Source of the DNA: Tritonibacter horizontis
Lineage (GTDB): Bacteria; Pseudomonadota; Alphaproteobacteria; Rhodobacterales; Rhodobacteraceae
Reading direction: 5' to 3'
DNA length: 64,000 nucleotides
NCBI RefSeq assembly: GCF_001518015.1
Contig: NZ_LPUY01000049.1
Location: 1-64,000, forward strand
Positions 16,461 through 25,750 of the stretch are shown here, in pieces; within the stretch, counting starts at the first letter, position 1; each line of letters opens with the position of its first letter. The notes beneath the pieces were generated by a model that had not been told where the DNA came from, did not search any database, and was given only the letters and a program-made list of their open reading frames with translations. Made by a program: the position numbers and the translations under genes.

Positions 16461-18566
16461 TTACAGGACGCCCAGTTTCTGCTTGTAGTGGGCCTGCCGG
16501 TTCTGCGGATCGCCATCCGCCCCGTAAAGCGCCACCACATCCTGGCTGCCCAGACCTTTTTGGAACAATTCGCCCAGGCTGACCTCGATGCTATCGGAGC
16601 TTGAAACGCTACAGCCTGTCACAAAGAGGGTCTTGTCCACATAGCGCGCGACCTGCTGCGCATCTGGCGCCGCCAGGACCGGGGCCGTGTCGATCAGCAC
16701 AATGTCGTAGCGTTGCAGCGCCGTCTCGAGCAGATCTTTAAAGCTGTCCAATTCGAGCAAATCGGCCGGGGTACGATGCTCCTGCGTGTTCAGCAGCAGA
16801 TCGACACCAAGCTGTTTCTGGCGAATGACCGCATTGTCCAGATCTTCGCCCCCCAGCAGCACGCTTTCCAGTCCGGTCTGCACCTGGGAGCCCTGCAGCA
16901 GTCGCATCACCCCAACGCCACGCTCGTCGGCGATGATGATCAGGACTTTCTTGTCCACATAAGACAGGCTCCGCGCCAGCGCCAAGGTCACAAGGCTTTT
17001 GCCAACCCCAACCAGATCGGAGGCCACATGCACGGCCATCGACTTGTCTGCCGGAGCCCCGCTGAGCAGGGTGGTCCGCAGCCTGCGGATCCCCTTCGAG
17101 AACTCGGTCGAGCGGGTTGTCAGCAACAGGCTGAGATTGAGCTTGCGATTGAACGGCAGACCTTTCATCGGCACCTTCGGGACGGAGACCACCTTGGCCT
17201 GCGGCAACAGCACCTTGAGATCGGAAGGCGTGCGGATGGTCTGATCGTTGGCCTGCTTGATCAGGATCCAGGTCACGGCCGAGATCATCCCCAGGAAGCC
17301 CAGGATCAGCATGGTGCGCAGGCGCCCGCGACTGTTGCCCCGCTGCGGAGAATGCGCCGAGAACACGATGCGGCCTCCGGCGGTTTCGACATCCGCTTGC
17401 ACAGAGAGCTCATTGAGGCGGCGCTGCGAGAACTCATAGATCTCGTTACTGGCCTCGACTTCGCGTTCCAGCTGATTGAACTGCAACAGGCGTTCACTAT
17501 GCGCCGTCAGGCGCTCCTCGAGGGCGGAAATGGAGGAGCTCAGCTTTGACGACTGCTCCTGCGCCCGCTCCCGCCGGGTCTGGATCTCTGCCAGCATGTT
17601 GTCCGTATCAGGTCCAACGGCATCGCGCAGCACCTGCAGCCCGGGCACCTGTGCGATGCGGGCAGCCTGGGCACTGGCCTGCAGGCCCTCCAGATCTTTC
17701 ACTTCTGCCTCAAGACGCAGAGCGGTCAGCAATTCCTGGGCCAGCGCCTCCCGGCGGTCTTTCAGTCGGGTCACCTCTGTCGCCATCGAACGCAAGGTGG
17801 TGGGATCGACCACTTCCGCTTCGTTTTTCATCGCCTGCAGGGCCTGTTCCTTTTCCCGGAAATCCTGCCGCAGGTTCACCAGGCGGTCCCCCAGTTGCGC
17901 CACCACCCGATCAACGGAATCCAGACGTGACCGAAGCGCATCGTTCAGAAAGGCCTCTGCCACCGCATTGGCCAGCAAGGCGGATTTTTCCGGATCAAAC
18001 GTGGTGGCCTGAACGTGAATGAGGGAGGTCTGCGGCGGCACCAGGAAACGCACGCTCTCCTGCACCCGGGCGACGACTTCCTGACTGACGTAATCGGCCC
18101 CCAGGTCCACAGGCTCGGCTTCTTCCACAGGTCCGAAAACCCGTGTCCGCAGCCCCTCGATCACCAGCGCAAGCCGCGAAGGCTCCGTTTCTTCCCGGGG
18201 CAGGAAGGGGTTGAACTCCGGGTCTTCCTCAAGAGACAGCTGCGCAACGACATCCTCGATAACGGGGCGGGCGCCAAAGACCTCGACCGCAGTGGCCGGA
18301 TTTGCATAAGCGCTGTTGTCTCGCGAGAGCGCAGAACTCATCGAGGCAGAGTTGTCTTCAAGGATCAGAAGGCTTTCTGCCGTGTAGGTGCGGTCCCGTG
18401 ATCCGGTGAGGAAAAACCCCAAAAACATGAAACATAATACGGTCAGACCGATACGCCATTTGCTCCCCCAGAGGATCCGCCAAAGCGAGAGCAAGCTGAA
18501 AGATCCGTTTGTCGAATGGTTTGGGGTGCCCGATGAAACTATGGCAGCCGGGTCGAAATATCTCAT
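16461..18566 (-). CDS. Wzc/ExoP-like polysaccharide co-polymerase with degenerate BY-kinase domain
   Basis: 701 residues from the ATG at 18566 (the ORF is open to 18614). Transmembrane segment 1 is at about 36-54 (WRIGLTVLCFMFLGFFL), then a Wzz domain, a long periplasmic coiled coil (about 230-400) and a second TM near 430-450 (LRTMLILGFLGMISAVTWILI). A cytoplasmic P-loop kinase-like domain follows. Walker A is GVGKS at about 520-524 and Walker B is VLIDTAP (Asp about 626). The Walker A' DxDxR motif reads IADER, so its first Asp is missing. Only two tyrosines lie in the last 25 residues instead of a Tyr cluster. It would control chain length and bridge to the OPX channel; autophosphorylation may be lost. 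Confidence 0.8.
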   Translation of the reverse strand: MRYFDPAAIVSSGTPNHSTNGSFSLLSLWRILWGSKWRIGLTVLCFMFLGFFLTGSRDRTYTAESLLILEDNSASMSSALSRDNSAYANPATAVEVFGARPVIEDVVAQLSLEEDPEFNPFLPREETEPSRLALVIEGLRTRVFGPVEEAEPVDLGADYVSQEVVARVQESVRFLVPPQTSLIHVQATTFDPEKSALLANAVAEAFLNDALRSRLDSVDRVVAQLGDRLVNLRQDFREKEQALQAMKNEAEVVDPTTLRSMATEVTRLKDRREALAQELLTALRLEAEVKDLEGLQASAQAARIAQVPGLQVLRDAVGPDTDNMLAEIQTRRERAQEQSSKLSSSISALEERLTAHSERLLQFNQLEREVEASNEIYEFSQRRLNELSVQADVETAGGRIVFSAHSPQRGNSRGRLRTMLILGFLGMISAVTWILIKQANDQTIRTPSDLKVLLPQAKVVSVPKVPMKGLPFNRKLNLSLLLTTRSTEFSKGIRRLRTTLLSGAPADKSMAVHVASDLVGVGKSLVTLALARSLSYVDKKVLIIIADERGVGVMRLLQGSQVQTGLESVLLGGEDLDNAVIRQKQLGVDLLLNTQEHRTPADLLELDSFKDLLETALQRYDIVLIDTAPVLAAPDAQQVARYVDKTLFVTGCSVSSSDSIEVSLGELFQKGLGSQDVVALYGADGDPQNRQAHYKQKLGVL

Positions 18567-19192
18567 TTTTAACACCGAGTTGACAGCTAAAAAAATCTTC
18601 GTTGACGATAACACATCTATTCTGGCGTTGAAATATTTAACGATATCCTCACCGCCTCCCCAACCGCCCCCGGTGTGGCATGGCAGTATCTGCCTAAAAT
18701 GAAGGCTGGGGGCCGGTTCAACCGCTCAAACGCGACACAAAACGCCTCTGGATAGCTCCTGAGGGGCACCGTCTTGCGCGAACCGGGGCTCGCACGCCTC
18801 TCTTTTCAGCAAAAGGATTTCGTCAGATCCCTTGCAAACAGGCGTGAAAGGTCCGCCGTCACCGGCCGGGGCGCCCGCAATTCGGGCGCAAACCGGGGAA
18901 ACGCCGGTGATTCTGCACTGCAGCGTTTCCTGATCGAACCCCTCGGGGGGCTGACCCAGGAAACCACGAAGGATGTTGACGTTAACCCTTTTGTTCTGCC
19001 ATGTTGCACCTGCAGAAAAAGCTTTTCGGAGAGAGCCGGAGACGCGCGGCCAGATCCGCACGGTTTGACTGAAACCGCCCTTCGGCGCTTGTTTTCTTCT
19101 CTTCGCAAACGGCACTATTGTGCAATGACACATTAAAGAATCGTGATCTTCCAAGCCCATTATTCTTAGCAACATACTTTCGAGGCCTCTTC
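18567..19192. other. gene-poor region with one hairpin
   Basis: 626 bases between divergent genes. ORFs present on both strands (for example 18726-19175) have no recognisable family or compositional support. A perfect 7-bp hairpin, GCGCCCG (18871-18877) with CGGGCGC (18883-18889), is visible. It presumably carries promoters for both flanking genes. Confidence 0.4.
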
Positions 19193-19852
19193 ATGATTGA
19201 CCTGAAGAACAGGATCTTATTCGTTCACATTCCAAAGGCGGCCGGCACCTCGGTCGAGGAGTATTTCCGCCAACTGCGTGGGTTGGAAGAATGCGACATT
19301 CCTGCGCTTGGGATTTTCAAGAATGACAAATCCTCCCACCTCGAACGTGGCAATCAGCACTGCAGCCTGGCGATGTATGAGACCTACTATTTTGGGGGGC
19401 CGTTGCCGGACGACTGGCGCGCCTTTGCCGTGGTGCGCGATCCCTATGCGCGGTTCTGGAGCGAGTGGAAATACCGCCGCTTGCCACCGCCGACGCGGTT
19501 TCCCTTCAGCACGTTGCTCTCGGTCCGGTCGCTGGTCTACCTCAGCGAGAACCCGATCGCGAAGCTGAAGGATCTGAATTCGCATATGCGGCCACAGTAT
19601 ACTTATGTCGAAGGGCAATCCAGCGACCGGCTGCGCATCCTGCGCTTTGAAAACATCCAAGAGGAGTTTTCCCAGCTCTGTCGCGATTGGGACCTGCCCG
19701 ACACAGGGCTGCCCAGGGCCAATGAATCCCACACCCGTCCGGCCCCCAGCGCCCGCGATATCGAATTGGGCAATGCCTTTGTGCGCCGGGCCTATGCGGA
19801 CGACTTTACAAAGCTGTCCTACGACAAAGAGGCCTCCTACAAGCCAAAATGA
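19193..19852 (+). CDS. sulfotransferase family protein
   Basis: 219 residues from the ATG at 19193 (MIDLKNRILFVHIPKAAG). HIPKAAGTS is the 5'-phosphosulfate-binding loop of Golgi-type (Sulfotransfer_2-like) sulfotransferases. FAVVRDPYARFWSEW is the 3'-phosphate-binding motif, with the Arg and Ser at the usual spacing. It would transfer sulfate from PAPS to a carbohydrate. The location among exopolysaccharide genes suggests sulfation of the Wzy-type product, but PAPS-dependent enzymes act in the cytoplasm, so the acceptor may be a lipid-linked precursor. PAPS synthesis genes are not in the window. Confidence 0.8.
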   Translation: MIDLKNRILFVHIPKAAGTSVEEYFRQLRGLEECDIPALGIFKNDKSSHLERGNQHCSLAMYETYYFGGPLPDDWRAFAVVRDPYARFWSEWKYRRLPPPTRFPFSTLLSVRSLVYLSENPIAKLKDLNSHMRPQYTYVEGQSSDRLRILRFENIQEEFSQLCRDWDLPDTGLPRANESHTRPAPSARDIELGNAFVRRAYADDFTKLSYDKEASYKPK

Positions 19853-19940
19853 CCAGCGGGCGAGCAGAGACGCCAACATGTATGAATAAGATCCCTTCGC
19901 CATCGACGCGGACCCCACGGAGAACCACGGAGGCAGGTGG

Positions 19941-21323
19941 ATGATAGAGCGTTTCCGTCCCGGTCAGGCCGGGGCATCAGCGGACCCCAGCAAGCGCCGC
20001 TTTCTGCGCATGACCTCACTCGGCGCGCTTGTCCTGGCCGCCACGGGGGGGAAATCCGCAGCCCAGACCGCGTCGCCCCCCACAGCGGCCGCGCCGCTGG
20101 AGACCCTTCTGACCTTTGACAGCCTTCTGACAGGGCAGAGCACGACCGCCGCAGATCTGGTGCAGACGCTGGGTTTCCACCAGGTCGGAGACGGCGGTGG
20201 CGGCCTCTATCGCAAGACCCGGACACAGCTTTACAAGGACAGCTTTAAGGGCGCGGACGGCAACTGGTGGACTGTTGTCCCCACCACAAGCCATCTGAAC
20301 GTGCGCCAGTTCGGCGCCACGGGGACGGGCGCGCAGGATGATACCGACGCGGTTCAGACCGCCGTCCACTGTTTCCGCAGGATCAGCGCTGCGGTCTTGT
20401 ATTTTCCCGCCGGCGCCTACCGGATTACAAAACCGGTGCTGCACTATGACGGCCAGAAGGATCTCGGGAATATCCGGATCCTTGGCGATGGTCCCGAGCT
20501 GACGCAATTTGTCCTCGACGGGCCGTTTGAAGAATTTCTCTTTGTCGTCAAGGGTGATACCAGCGCCTATGGCAAACGCCACGTGCGCTTTGTCGATTTC
20601 GAAAACTTCGGTATTCGGGGCAACGGCAAGGACCGGCAGAACCTGTTCTCCATCACCTGCGCGGACCGGACGAATTTTCGCAATATCCATGCCTATGATT
20701 TCGTCGGCCTGGGCATTGTCGGCCGACAATGGTGGGACAGCCTGTGCGATATCCGTTTTGTGCGGGGCGGGGACTCCACCCCCGGGAGCCAGGCCGCCGT
20801 GGTCGATCTGGATTTTGTCTTCAAGGATCGTCTCGCCGACAGTGCCTGCAACAACATCGTGTTTCCGGAAACCACCCAGATCGAGGCCTATCGCTGGCAG
20901 GCGATGCGCTGGGGGCGCAGCACAAGACGCTGCCGCTTCCTGGGAAAGGTCCACGGCTGGATCGGGCGGGACTATGACGTGCCCGGGGTGCATCTGCAGG
21001 GCGCCGTGTCCAATTTCTTTTTCGGCTGTTCCGTCGCCCATAGCATGGGCTCCGCCAAGATCGCCCGCGACATCGTCATCGAGAACACCAATTACATTCC
21101 CTCGCACAACAGGATTATCGGCTGCAGTTTCATAAACGGGATCGAACTGGTGGGGGATGTCCGCGGCAATATCATTTCCCAATGCGTGTTCCGCAACAAG
21201 ACCGCCCCCGCAGTGGTCGTCGACCGGGGCCGGGGCAACATCATCCGCGACAATGTCAGCGACCCAAACCACCCGACGGTTGTCGCCTCCGACCCCAGAG
21301 CGCTCGTCCCGCAATTTCCCTGA
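19941..21323 (+). CDS. Tat-exported pectate-lyase-like/right-handed beta-helix protein
   Basis: 460 residues, ATG at 19941 with a GGAGG just upstream. The N-terminus carries a twin-arginine motif (SKRRFLRM, residues 17-24), a hydrophobic segment and an Ala-x-Ala-type cleavage site near 38-42. The mature part has LNVRQFGATGTGAQDDTDAV, the entry motif of Pectate_lyase_3/GH28-like beta-helices, then repeated short beta coils with Asn-rich turns (NIRILGDGPELTQFVLDG, RNIISQ-type coils). It is likely a periplasmic polysaccharide lyase or hydrolase that trims or degrades the polymer made by the neighbouring genes. The catalytic residues were not identified. Confidence 0.75.
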   Translation: MIERFRPGQAGASADPSKRRFLRMTSLGALVLAATGGKSAAQTASPPTAAAPLETLLTFDSLLTGQSTTAADLVQTLGFHQVGDGGGGLYRKTRTQLYKDSFKGADGNWWTVVPTTSHLNVRQFGATGTGAQDDTDAVQTAVHCFRRISAAVLYFPAGAYRITKPVLHYDGQKDLGNIRILGDGPELTQFVLDGPFEEFLFVVKGDTSAYGKRHVRFVDFENFGIRGNGKDRQNLFSITCADRTNFRNIHAYDFVGLGIVGRQWWDSLCDIRFVRGGDSTPGSQAAVVDLDFVFKDRLADSACNNIVFPETTQIEAYRWQAMRWGRSTRRCRFLGKVHGWIGRDYDVPGVHLQGAVSNFFFGCSVAHSMGSAKIARDIVIENTNYIPSHNRIIGCSFINGIELVGDVRGNIISQCVFRNKTAPAVVVDRGRGNIIRDNVSDPNHPTVVASDPRALVPQFP

Positions 21324-21457
21324 TCCCTGCCGCCCCTTTTATCCTTTGCAATAGAGACCTCAGTCCTGATGCCACCGTTTTCTCCGAGCTTTTTCAACCA
21401 AACGATACGCTGTGCGTCTCCGTCCCGGCGCTCTGAAATCCGCAAGGAGATCAAACC

Positions 21458-22783
21458 GTGCAGCGCGTGATTTTTCAGACCGCCTTTTCCGGAGGGATCA
21501 AGGTCCTGGGTGCGGGGCTCACATTCCTGATGTTCATGTGCCTGGCACGGGCGATGTCTGCCGAGGAATACGGCCGGTTCGCACAGATGTTCTCGATCGG
21601 GAATTTCTGCGCCCTCATCGCCCTGATGGGGCAGCACACCCGGGTTCTCAAACGGCTCTCGGCAGCCCTGGAGGTTGAGAACCACGCGGCGGCCCGATCC
21701 GTGTTCTGGCAGTCCTGGTGGGTGGTCATCCTGTTCGGCTCGCTGGTCTGTGTGCTCCTGATAGCTAGCGCCCCGCTGCTGGCGGCGTTTTCATTCGGCT
21801 TTGACATCTGGATTCTGATCGGCGCGGCCTGTTTCATTCTGCCCTTCGCCTTTGCCGAACTGGCGGCCTCCAACCTCCGGGTCGTCGGCGCGTTGCTCTG
21901 GGCGCTGGTACCGCGAGACATTTTGTGGCGTGGCGGGGTGGTTGTGATGGCCCTCGCGATCAGTGCCAGCCTGCTGCCCGCGCTGACCGCGATGGAAACG
22001 ATGGCGATAATCTCGGGCATGCTGCTGTTCTTTGTGCTCGGTCAGATCTTGCGGATTGGCCGCGCCCTGCCACCCGAGCTGCAACACCGCCAGTGGCCGC
22101 AACCAGATCGCGAGATCTGGACGGAATCGGCATGGCTCTGGGCGGCATCCCTGGTCGGGGTGATCGGGGCCAATCTTTCTGTCGTGGTTGTCGGCCTGTT
22201 GCTCAGCACTGTTGAATCCGGGGCTTTCTTTGCCGCCACGAAGATCAGCCAGTTGCTGCATCTGCCGACTATGGCCGTCAGCGTGGTGGCAACACCGGCC
22301 GTGGCACGGCTGATCCAGCGGAATGCCTTTCAGGAGCTTCAGGTCTTCTGCCGGGGCCTCGTGATCATTCTCTCTGTCAGCGCCCTTGGCGGGGCGCTGA
22401 TCATCTGCGCCGCGCCAACCTGGATCCTGTCCCTGCTCAATCCCGAATTTGGCATCGCCAGCACAGCCCTGTTGATCCTGACCGCCAGCTATCTTGTCAC
22501 CTCCCTGTGCGGCACACCGACAATCCTGATGCTGATGTCAAAGGGAGAACGAAAATTCGTCTGGTATCAGGGGCTGTTTGACGGGCTGGGCATCCTGCTG
22601 ATCTTTCCGCTGCTGCCGCTCGTCGGGCTGGAAGGGGCCGCGCTTGGCCTGCTGCTGGGGAAGATCGGCTGGAATGTGGCCGCCGTCAGATGGTGCCGCC
22701 GGGAACTGGGAGTCGACCCATCTATATGGGTGATTTTCCGGCGACCAGGTGGCGCGCAGGGAACCCCCGGTGAAAAGGTCTAG
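21458..22783 (+). CDS. Wzx-type oligosaccharide flippase
   Basis: 441 residues, mostly hydrophobic with 12 or more predicted membrane spans, of the MATE/MOP polysaccharide transporter family (start RVIFQTAFSGGIKVLGAG, AMSAEEYGRFAQMFSIGNF). The start is a GTG at 21458 preceded by AAGGAG with good spacing. It would move undecaprenyl-linked repeat units across the inner membrane for the Wzy-like polymerase. The last helices (VGLEGAALGLLLGKIGWNV) are typical of the family. Confidence 0.85.
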   Translation: MQRVIFQTAFSGGIKVLGAGLTFLMFMCLARAMSAEEYGRFAQMFSIGNFCALIALMGQHTRVLKRLSAALEVENHAAARSVFWQSWWVVILFGSLVCVLLIASAPLLAAFSFGFDIWILIGAACFILPFAFAELAASNLRVVGALLWALVPRDILWRGGVVVMALAISASLLPALTAMETMAIISGMLLFFVLGQILRIGRALPPELQHRQWPQPDREIWTESAWLWAASLVGVIGANLSVVVVGLLLSTVESGAFFAATKISQLLHLPTMAVSVVATPAVARLIQRNAFQELQVFCRGLVIILSVSALGGALIICAAPTWILSLLNPEFGIASTALLILTASYLVTSLCGTPTILMLMSKGERKFVWYQGLFDGLGILLIFPLLPLVGLEGAALGLLLGKIGWNVAAVRWCRRELGVDPSIWVIFRRPGGAQGTPGEKV

Positions 22784-22809
22784 GGTCGGCTGCCCTGATA
22801 CGGGCACCG

Positions 22810-22828
22810 GCGCCCGATTCTTGGGCGC
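22810..22828 (+). terminator. small hairpin after the flippase gene
   Basis: GCGCCC (22810-22815) and GGGCGC (22823-22828) with a 7-base loop, followed by TTTGAG. A weak terminator candidate. Confidence 0.35.
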
Positions 22829-23057
22829 TTTGAGTGGGGATAAAGGGTAGTCGTTTCCACGACTGACTTTTTTCGCCCAGCCAAATCCCAGCGGAGCGAC
22901 TATTTTCTCAGCAGAATCGACCAGTTTCTTTGGTTAACGTCATATAAACCTGTTCAGAATCACGTAAGAATAGCTATGCTTATGGTTAGAATTTGAGCTA
23001 AATCGGACATAGTCGTTCGGGTATCTTCTGTCATTGTTTGCGTGGGAAGGCTGGTTA

Positions 23058-23735
23058 ATGCTTGATATTGTTCAAGAATTACATTCACGAGAAGTACATC
23101 AACACCATATTGAAGGTCACAACGGCATTTACGCCCAGGTCGGAAAGCGCCTGTTTGATCTGTGCCTCGCCCTGCTGCTGCTGCCTCTGATCCTGCCAAT
23201 CATTGCAATTCTCGCAATTTTGGCCCGCAGAGACGGCGGCGAAGCCTTCTTCGGACATAAACGTGTGGGCCAGGATGGCGTCTCGTTCCGCTGCTGGAAA
23301 ATCCGCTCCATGGTGCCCGACGCGGCCGCCCGGCTGAAGAAACACCTGGACGAAAATCCAGAAGCGGCGGCGGAATGGGCGCGGGATCACAAGCTGACCA
23401 ACGACCCTCGGATCACCCGTTTCGGGAACTTTATCCGCAAGACCAGCCTTGATGAGCTGCCACAGATTCTGAACGTGCTGAAAGGCGAAATGACATTTGT
23501 CGGACCCCGCCCTGTCATCACCGATGAACTGCCAAAATATGGCAACAAGGTTCAGCACTATCTGGCACAGAAGCCGGGGATCACGGGTCTTTGGCAGGTC
23601 TCCGGGCGCAATGATGTCAGCTATGACGAGCGGGTTGATATGGATGTCGCCTATCTTGAACGACGCTCTTTGATGCTGGACATCAACATCATCGCACGGA
23701 CGGCGCTTGCCGTACTTGGCACAACCGGTCGCTGA
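23058..23735 (+). CDS. ExoY-like undecaprenyl-phosphate sugar phosphotransferase
   Basis: 225 residues from the ATG at 23058 (GGAAGG upstream). One hydrophobic hairpin (residues about 33-54, [20 protein letters not shown]) follows the motif KRLFDL, then the catalytic domain. [35 protein letters not shown] and [13 protein letters not shown] are the conserved signatures of bacterial sugar transferases (PF02397). It starts the repeat unit by placing a sugar-1-phosphate (often galactose or glucose) on undecaprenyl phosphate at the inner membrane. It is the initiating enzyme for the Wzx/Wzy set. Confidence 0.9.
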   Translation: MLDIVQELHSREVHQHHIEGHNGIYAQVGKRLFDLCLALLLLPLILPIIAILAILARRDGGEAFFGHKRVGQDGVSFRCWKIRSMVPDAAARLKKHLDENPEAAAEWARDHKLTNDPRITRFGNFIRKTSLDELPQILNVLKGEMTFVGPRPVITDELPKYGNKVQHYLAQKPGITGLWQVSGRNDVSYDERVDMDVAYLERRSLMLDINIIARTALAVLGTTGR

Positions 23736-23784
23736 TCACTGGCCACGTCGGCCCGAAGCAACAGGTATTTATTTTGCGTTTTCA

Positions 23785-23820
23785 GTGCCGCCGACCGGGG
23801 TCCGGTCGGCGGCACTTTAT
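23785..23820. terminator. bidirectional intrinsic terminator
   Basis: A perfect 14-bp stem (23785-23798 with 23802-23815, GTGCCGCCGACCGG) and a GGT loop, followed by TTTAT on the plus strand and preceded by an A/T-rich stretch. It separates the convergent ExoY-like and metalloprotease genes. Confidence 0.8.
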
Positions 23821-23875
23821 CCTGAAGGATCTGCAGGTCAGATCGCGGTGTCAGTCGCCTGGCCAGACCGCCCGC

Positions 23876-25750
23876 TCAGACCCAGGCCAGAATGTCGTTG
23901 TCGGCACTGTCCAGATCAAAGATCCCCATGAACTCCAGCGTATCGCCGGTGTCAAAGGTCAGGACCAGGCCCCCATCCGTCACCTGCCCATAGGTCGAGA
24001 TCAGCTGATCCAGAGCCAGCTCGTCTTCGACCAGATCCCGGTCAAGCTGCAGGCTATCGCCCTGCCAGAGCTTGAAATCCTTGATCCGGTCAGAACCGGA
24101 CCCCGCATCGAAGCAGAAGACATCCGCCCCGTGGCCACCGGATAGAACATCGTTCCCCAGACCGCCATTCAGCGTATCATTGTGGTGTTGCCCGACCAGA
24201 AGGTCATTGCCCCCCTCGCCAAAGAGCACATCATTCGAGCTGTTGCCGTAGAGAATATCCCGGTCATCACCGCCATAGATGGTGTCGGTTCCGGTGCCGC
24301 CCCAGATCCGGTCCGTCCCCGCTCCGCCATGGGCCACGTCATGGCCGCCGCCAAGCTCGATATGATTGTCGACCTCGTTGCCCGTGACGGTATCATTGCC
24401 GCTGCCCATGATCAGATTTTCGATCACGGTATCTTCGGCAATGGCCAACGATCCCGTGCGGCCCTGGATATCCGAGAAGCTGCCGCCGTTCAGATCCACC
24501 GTATTGCGCGTGCTGAGCGAGGACAGATCCAGCGTGTCATCGCCGTCGCTGTCATAGATAGTGAAGACGAAATTCCGGTTGCTGCCCAATGCCGCATCGC
24601 CGCCCAGAAGGAAGCTGTCAAAGACGTCATCCAGGTAGTTTCCAAAATCCGACCCATGACCCCAGAGGCTGTCGCCAGCGGTGGCCGCATCCGCGCCGGG
24701 GGCGCCATACATCGACTGGATGGCAACGATATCCGCCATCATCGCAGTGATCGGCAGCCCATAGCTGGCATCCACCGAGGTGTTTTCCTGCTGGCTGAAG
24801 TAGGACATCACGGACATCTGCCAGCTGTCGTTGACAAAATTCTGGTTGCTGCCGTAAACCGCGCCGCCATTGTAGTAGCCCTGGTGGCCAAGCCCGAGCG
24901 CATGGCCCAGTTCGTGCACATGGGCCACCATGCTGTAGCTGTTCAGCTCGGTACCATAGCGGGTCAGCCAGTCCTGTGAAATGTTGATATCAACACCGGT
25001 GATTTCCGTGCCCCAGGTCCGCGTTGTGGCATAGGCGCCCGAGGAATCGTCACTATAGGTGATCTGTGCCGCGCCAGAGACCTCGACAAACTGCAGATCC
25101 GCGACCATTTCCCAGGCCTCGAACGCCCAGCGGGCAAGCTGTTGCCCCGCCGCTGTCAGGCCGGTCAGATTCACCGTGATCTCATTGCTTTCGCTCACGT
25201 CAAAGGAGCGCTCGTCCCGGCCCGATTCTTCCCAATAGCCATCGACCAGGTAATCGGCGAGCACCTGCACGCCGGCTTCTTCCGTCGCGCTGACGGTGGG
25301 GGCATTGCTGTCGATATCCAACCGATAGGTGCCGGTCAGGCTGTCCCGATAGGAGCCGACAGAGATATAAAAGGTGCCACCGGACTGCACCGTCATGTTG
25401 ACTTCGGCATCATAGGTATGGCGCCCGTCATCATTCCCGGCCACCTGTTGGCCATTGCTGTTGTACACGCGCAGGAAGCCATCATAGAGGGTGCCGCCGC
25501 CGCCCCAATAGCCGGATTGGGAAATCTGATAGGTCACGCCGGCCTCAAGGGTCACAGCGACCCAATCGCGGTCGCCGACACTGTCCAGCGCGCCGTAAAA
25601 GCTGCCGCCCACGGGCAGGGAATAGCCGGTATTCAGATTGTCGGAGGCATCACCGCTTTCAAAGAAGTTGGCTCCATTTATGCGCAATCCCTCGCTGTCA
25701 TTGTGGCGGGCGGGATCAAAAACCGTTGTTGCCGCGCAAAACTCACACAT
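23876..25750 (-). CDS. serralysin-like M10 metalloprotease with pre-peptidase and RTX domains (paralogue 1)
   Basis: 624 residues. The start motif is MCEFCAATTVFDPARH. A PPC-like domain (about 35-150; GDRDWVAVTLEAGVTYQI, GTFYISVGSY) precedes the peptidase. The zinc site is HELGHALGLGH (His279-His289), with the Met-turn SVMSY at 313-317. RTX repeats occupy about 450-560 (GSGNDTVTGNEVDNHIELGGG and later). The tail DSADNDILAWV is a likely type I secretion signal. AGGAG lies nine bases upstream of the ATG. It is probably a secreted calcium-stabilised zinc protease. No dedicated HlyD or TolC partner is in the window. Confidence 0.9.
   Translation of the reverse strand: MCEFCAATTVFDPARHNDSEGLRINGANFFESGDASDNLNTGYSLPVGGSFYGALDSVGDRDWVAVTLEAGVTYQISQSGYWGGGGTLYDGFLRVYNSNGQQVAGNDDGRHTYDAEVNMTVQSGGTFYISVGSYRDSLTGTYRLDIDSNAPTVSATEEAGVQVLADYLVDGYWEESGRDERSFDVSESNEITVNLTGLTAAGQQLARWAFEAWEMVADLQFVEVSGAAQITYSDDSSGAYATTRTWGTEITGVDINISQDWLTRYGTELNSYSMVAHVHELGHALGLGHQGYYNGGAVYGSNQNFVNDSWQMSVMSYFSQQENTSVDASYGLPITAMMADIVAIQSMYGAPGADAATAGDSLWGHGSDFGNYLDDVFDSFLLGGDAALGSNRNFVFTIYDSDGDDTLDLSSLSTRNTVDLNGGSFSDIQGRTGSLAIAEDTVIENLIMGSGNDTVTGNEVDNHIELGGGHDVAHGGAGTDRIWGGTGTDTIYGGDDRDILYGNSSNDVLFGEGGNDLLVGQHHNDTLNGGLGNDVLSGGHGADVFCFDAGSGSDRIKDFKLWQGDSLQLDRDLVEDELALDQLISTYGQVTDGGLVLTFDTGDTLEFMGIFDLDSADNDILAWV

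Noticed and set aside
18726-19175. 149-codon minus-strand ORF in the gene-poor region
   Set aside because: No family resemblance, no convincing ribosome-binding site, and a plus-strand ORF of similar quality overlaps it.
24182-24979. 265-codon plus-strand ORF inside paralogue 1
   Set aside because: Antisense to the serralysin/RTX region, no independent evidence.
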